This document shows, piece by piece, positions 59,780-64,000 of a DNA stretch of 64,000 bases. The notes below the pieces were generated by a model. That model saw only the letters and a list, made by a program, of their open reading frames with translations. It had not been told where the DNA came from and ran no database searches. The stretch comes from Hofstenia miamia (lineage: Eukaryota > Xenacoelomorpha > Acoela), in assembly GCA_004352715.1 (NCBI GenBank), contig SCFE01000046.1, forward strand, positions 847,514-911,513. The letters are read 5' to 3'. A program made the translations under genes and the position numbers. The stretch's first letter is position 1. Each line of letters begins with the position of its first letter.

Positions 59780-60215
59780 AGTCCCCAATGCCAATTTAAG
59801 GGCAGGGAGACAAAAAGACAAAATGCCTCTCCTATTGGAGATCTGCAACACTGATTTGAGGGCAAGCAGAGAACCAATGTTACCCCCAGAGATCTGCAAT
59901 GCCGATTCAAGGGCACACAGAGAACTGAGGCAAAGCAGCCCAAATTTCCCTCCAAAGGTCCACAATGCTGATTCAAGCACAGTGTGACACATGAAATTCC
60001 AGGGGAAAGTGTAATTGGGGGAAAAACTGTACACATATGAAAGCAATTTGAGGCTGACATATCTACAGAACCCACAGCTGGTCAATTGCTGAAAGAGTCA
60101 ACTGTAAGCCAATTTGAGGGTGACTCAGTAAAAACCATCAGCATTGACTCACTTGAGTGTGAGCCAAGCACCAGTAGACTATTAAAGATCACTCAGCTAC
60201 ATGTCCCCTTAAAAG
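59780..60215 (+). repeat. FKG peptide-repeat array in element E
   Basis: Units at about 59798, 59858, 59906, 59969, 60047, 60110 read CQFKG, (TGA)FEG, CRFKG, C(TGA)FKH, KQFEA and SQFEG in one frame. Spacing is 50-80 bp. The first residue alternates Gln, Arg and TGA, which are the three outcomes expected from an ancestral CGA codon. The long second ORF that follows this array in A and C is absent here. Confidence 0.75.
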
Positions 60216-60259
60216 GGACAATGATGTAAACAATCCACCACCAACAAAGATGGCTACTC

Positions 60260-60474
60260 GTTGAAAGGTTCAGAGATCAGAGTGGGCTGGAGTCCTCATG
60301 AAAGATCAGTCAACACCTAAACAGTGTTCAATTACTATATAGTTAATCAAAGTTAAATAAGAGTATTAATGGAGTAAAGCAGTTAGTAAAAGTACATACC
60401 TACCCACACTTAACACAGAATTACATTCAAAGGAATTAGTCAATGTGAGTTAGAGCTTGGTAGCAGATGCTACA
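60260..60474 (+). mobile_element. 3' LTR of element E, U5-side remnant
   Basis: GTTGAAAGGTTCAGAG to GATGCTACA matches the last part of the 5' LTR. The first ~690 bp of the LTR are missing, but the outer end and its TTGTG duplication are intact. Confidence 0.85.
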
Positions 60475-60479
60475 TTGTG

Positions 60480-60979
60480 GATCTCTGCAATTCTATACAG
60501 AAAATTTCTGTTACTACATAAATTATATTCATTGGAGTAACAGAGGTATTTTAGATGAATTTTTAGTCCACAATTCAAATATGATAGTTTTAAACAAAGA
60601 ATATGATGAGTGAAGACTGATATGTAATAAATTATATGAAATTTACAAACCTATAATTTCATTTGGTCAAATCAATATTATACAAGTCTTGCTAATAATT
60701 TGCTTGAACAATAAAATGGGTAAATTCCAGAATCACAATATAATCATGTAACAAAACAGATATTAGATGATTTTTATCCTAAGTCACAACAATGGTGTTC
60801 ACATGAATTCAAAGACTCTTTTTTTAATTCAGTAGTTTGTACAGATATATGTAAGTGCTATTCTTCTGCACTTTAAAAAATGAGGACCCAATTCCAGTTT
60901 ATACTATACATGATAAAATTACTAAATTTTTAGAAAATGATAAATTAAATTTTGATATATACAAAGAAGAATTCTATAT
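60480..60979 (+). pseudogene. DNA polymerase B part of a polymerase-helicase gene, left half
   Basis: Decayed coding sequence in shifting frames. Recognisable runs are HWSNRGILDEFLVHNSN, SFGQINIIQ and TDICKCYSSAL, then DPIPVYTIHDKITKF. Asp-Ile-Cys-Lys-Cys-Tyr-Ser (Asp at 60844) fits motif A of family-B DNA polymerases (DxxxLYPS type), which holds a catalytic metal-binding Asp. TGA near 60605 and TAA near 60875 interrupt it. The gene continues left of element E (about 53410-53541 is compatible) and right of the solo LTR. Family B polymerases with viral or transposon origin replicate DNA; here the gene is dead. Confidence 0.6.
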
Positions 60980-62044
60980 TGTAGCATCTGCTACCAGGAT
61001 TAACATAGAGTTAATTATTCTTTTAATTATTATTTCTTGTTAGATGCGGGAAGGGATGTACTGATTTTCATTCTTTGCTCTGATATAAGATTTGCTGTTA
61101 TTAACTTATATTAACTCCAACTAATCTGATACTATTTAGGTATGACATCATTGCAATTTCCTTCTGTGATTTCACTGTGGCCTCTGGCTGACTCCAATCT
61201 CCAAATCAATCCACATCCATGTGCCTCCATTGTTGATCAAGTAGTTCCAACTCTCAACTCAATGAAGTAACTTATGTGTTCCCAATCCTAACTCAGTGCA
61301 ACCCTCAAGGCTGGATGNTTTTAAACAAAGAATATGATGAGTGAAGACTGATATGTAATAAATTATATGAAATTTACAAACCTATAATTTCATTTGGTCA
61401 AATCAATATTATATAAGTCTTGCTAATAATTTGCTTGAACAATAAAATGGGTAAATTCCAGAATCACAATATAATCATGTAACAAAACAGATATTAGATG
61501 ATTTTTATCCTAAGTCACAACAATGGTGTTCACATGAATTCAAAGACTCTTTTTTTAATTCAGTAGTTTGTACAGATATATGTAAGTGCTATTCTTCTGC
61601 ACTTTAAAAAATGAGGACCCAATTCCAGTTTATACTATACATGATAAAATTACTAAATTTTTAGAAAATGATAAATTAAATTTTGATATATACAAAGAAG
61701 AATTCTATATTGTAGCATCTGCTACCAGGATTAACATAGAGTTAATTATTCTTTTAATTATTATTTCTTGTTAGATGCGGGAAGGGATGTACTGATTTTC
61801 ATTCTTTGCTCTGATATAAGATTTGCTGTTATTAACTTATATTAACTCCAACTAATCTGATACTATTTAGGTATGACATCATTGCAATTTCCTTCTGTGA
61901 TTTCACTGTGGCCTCTGGCTGACTCCAATCTCCAAATCAATCCACATCCATGTGCCTCCATTGTTGATCAAGTAGTTCCAACTCTCAACTCAATGAAGTA
62001 ACTTATGTGTTCCCAATCCTAACTCAGTGCAACCCTCAAGGCTG
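60593..62044. repeat. ~725-bp doubled segment around single N at 61318
   Basis: 60593-61317 recurs at 61319-62044 virtually unchanged. It covers the end of the polymerase half-gene and the start of the solo LTR, so the apparent second half-gene at 61319-61710 and half-LTR at 60980-61317 are best treated as one locus assembled twice. Confidence 0.9.
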
Positions 62045-62862
62045 GATGTATCTGACTTAAACTCAATTTGTAATGTGTAATGTTGTACTTTGCAACCTGG
62101 CAATATCACTAGCTGCTTAATAAATATTACTTCAGCCATTACTGAAAAACTATTGGCTTTAATTAATGTAGACAAATAAATTAACAAGTTACTTGCAGCT
62201 TCCTACCTTACATTTAGATAACATACATGCTTGTTCTCTTTATTGGTCTAGTTATAGGTGACCTAATTAGTCAAGACAATATAATATATGTATAGCCTAC
62301 AGTAGGTTACTAGCCTTATCTCCAAAGTTAATTATTTAATACATGCAAATGAATGAATCAATAGTCAGCTAAATTGTAAAACTCCTATTCATACCTCTAA
62401 TGTAAGTGCAGGTTCATGGCTTGGATCAAGAACCCTTGACTTGCTCCCAATGTGTGCCCAAGCCACTACTAATGCATCTACCATTTAGCTTGACATGATT
62501 TATAAATAAGCAAACTGAAATAAATCTAAAGATAAGATTTTCAAAGAATTTGCTTCAACAGTTTTCCAATTAATTTCTGCTCTATTTATAGTATGATTCG
62601 AAAAGTACCTGTCATTTGAAATTTGAATTTGTCAGCTGTCAAAATGGCTAAAAATAATGGAAGTGTCATCACCCTTTCATTTTGTCAAATTGTTGACAAG
62701 TACTAATTTGCCATATTGTGTCTTGGTTGCATTTTACAAACATGATGATAAATAAATTTAAATTGTTTTTAATCACTAAATAATAATTCGATCTTAATTC
62801 TGACTAATCATCCAACCTTCTCTTCTTTTAGCAGCATTATGCTTTGAATTATGCTACAATAT
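61707..62862 (-). mobile_element. solo LTR of the family, minus strand, with 4-bp target duplication
   Basis: The LTR is 61711-62858 (1148 bp). On the minus strand it begins TGTAGCATAATTC at 62858 and ends GGTAGCAGATGCTACA at 61711. ATAT flanks it on both sides (61707-61710 and 62859-62862). TATAAATA (complement of 62583-62590) lies downstream of ACAGGTACT (complement of 62604-62612). No internal region is present, as after LTR-LTR recombination. It splits the polymerase gene just after motif A. Confidence 0.87.
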
Positions 62863-64000
62863 TGATGATCTATACAATAGATCTTTGTTCTGCTTTAGAT
62901 ATAAGTAGTTCCATAAAAATAGAAGCTGGTTTCTATTCATACACCTTACTAAAATATTTAGTAAATAAATGGAATATGCCCATTTCTAATATTAAATATA
63001 AATTATTAGCAAAAAAGGTTCTGAAGCCTTAAGCATTTCAGTATTTTATAAAATATATTTTTGATACTTTTCCAGAAAATGAAGCGAATAGTTTTATTGG
63101 AGAATTAGGTAGAAAGTACAATAAGACTAACTAACTACTACTTTACATGTCCTGAATTTGAAACTCCAATGAATTGTTGGACTGGGGCAATGATTTTACA
63201 AAAGAACATAATTATTCACAAATTAGACAATATATGCACAATAAAGGTTCAAACATTTGAATGAATATTTTTGGAAAACACATCTATAATTTGTTTTTTT
63301 ATATCTAATTCAATTTTACTATGATTGAAATTGATAGATGAAGCATGTACAATAAATTCAAAACTATATACAATAAATACAGATGGAATATATATCACTA
63401 ATCCTAAAAGAATATATGAATGTAAGAAAGTTATTACATTTAATTCCTCATACATTGGCACACCACATATGTATAAAGATGACATAACATATTTTGAAAT
63501 GCAATATAGAGAAAACTTAGACTTAGATTCATATACATGTGATGATGGAAAGGAAGCAATTTATATAGGACCAGCAGTATCATGTAAGACTATAAATTTA
63601 TGTGAACTTGTTAAAAACAGTAAAAATCGAATGGTTTTTACATATACAAATAAAGCAATTGAAAATATAAGAAGAAGATTAAATAGTGTTAATAACATTT
63701 GCTTTACACTTCATAGTAATTTTTTTGAATATGGCTATAACAAATTTGAAGATTTAAAGAACAAGGAGATATTTTTAGATGAATTCTCTATGGTGCCAAA
63801 TAAATGGATATCAAAAATTTATCTTCAATATGGATATACTGTTAATGTTTGGTGATCCATATCAATGTTCACCTGTAGAAAGCTGCTCTTCAATTAAATA
63901 TAATTACTTAATATTGCCTGCAATTAAGCAAATGTGCCCAACTAAAAAAATATTGAATTACAAAGAAGAAACTTGTAGGTATGATAAGAAAACTTACTAC
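62863..64000 (+). pseudogene. family-B DNA polymerase palm fused to superfamily-1 helicase, right half
   Basis: After the LTR, frames continue the polymerase: KIEAGFYSYTLLKYLV, SNIKYKLLAKKVLKP, FIGELGRKYNKTN (probable motif B region). The open stretch 63325-63855 begins with INTDGIYITNP, motif C of family-B polymerases (NTDG at 63376-63387 for DTDS). Without a break it runs into helicase motifs: GPAVSCKT (63568-63591, Walker A with Gly lost from GSGKT), FTYTNKAIENIRRRL (motif Ia), LDEFSMVPNKW (motif II) and, in the +1 frame from about 63842, MFGDPYQCSPVE (motif III). The gene runs off the window edge. Stops at 63030 and 63137 and the frameshift near 63845 show decay. I infer a single ancestral polymerase-helicase protein. 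Confidence 0.7.

Larger units (their letters stand above)
53537..60479 (+). mobile_element. Element E: Ty3/gypsy insertion with 5-bp target duplication TTGTG
   Basis: The element runs from TGTAGCATA (53542) to GATGCTACA (60474). It is flanked by TTGTG at 53537-53541 and again at 60475-60479, a perfect target duplication. The interior holds Gag, an out-of-place LTR end plus primer site, RT, RNase H, integrase and FKG repeats. The second ORF is missing and the 3' LTR retains only its last ~215 bp. An 824-bp doubled segment around the N at 55197 is probably an assembly artefact, so the real length is near 6.1 kb. CpG is nearly absent. It inserted into the polymerase-helicase gene. Confidence 0.9.

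Noticed and set aside
61586-61774. second copy of the polymerase half-gene as a separate gene
   Set aside because: It is identical to 60855-61043 and separated by a single N; treated as an assembly duplicate.

Overview
The window is AT-rich eukaryotic scaffold sequence, most likely from an invertebrate metazoan. It holds Ty3/gypsy LTR retroelements, a hAT relic, a LINE endonuclease relic, foldback elements, AT microsatellites and one long open exon with its own poly(A) signal. No prokaryotic gene organisation is visible. The species cannot be named from sequence. The assembly is a draft: five gaps of exactly 1000 N, two short N runs, and several single N's. Most single N's and both short N runs are flanked by repeated contig ends, which look like unmerged overlaps.

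Layout. 1-12749: decayed copies of one Ty3/gypsy family, here element A (2066-11720, plus) and element B (11796-12749, minus), with a near-identical second copy of part of B at 325-1065. 13749-37169: mostly non-coding, with one long exon of a probable extracellular protein (14114-15827), a hAT relic with 8-bp target duplications (18705-19517), a MITE (20353-20765), a LINE fragment (21925-22930), foldbacks, a palindrome cluster (35417-35583) and microsatellites. 38170-62858: a retroelement nest with element C (plus), D (minus), a divergent gag-protease relic, E (plus, 5-bp target duplication) and a solo LTR (minus). 53410-64000: the host of the last two insertions is a decayed gene with family-B DNA polymerase motifs followed by superfamily-1 helicase motifs.

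The Ty3 family carries a Gag with a long coiled-coil-like N-terminus, a capsid region and a CCHC knuckle; a DTGA protease; RT with YIDD; RNase H; a DD35E integrase with an HHCC finger and GPF motif. Downstream, in the +1 frame relative to pol, is a second long ORF of about 1000-1070 codons. I cannot assign it, and it has no visible signal peptide or membrane segment. It begins with a tandem peptide repeat centred on (R/Q/H)(F/L)KG. The same motif reappears in frame between protease and RT in element D.

All copies look dead. In-frame stops in element A are mostly TGA, often at positions where sister copies have Arg or Gln. That fits loss of CGA codons by CpG deamination and would imply germline CpG methylation of these elements. 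Element E is by eye the most CpG-poor.

The strongest candidates for something little described are the family-specific second ORF with its repeat module and the polymerase-helicase fusion at the right edge, which runs out of the window.
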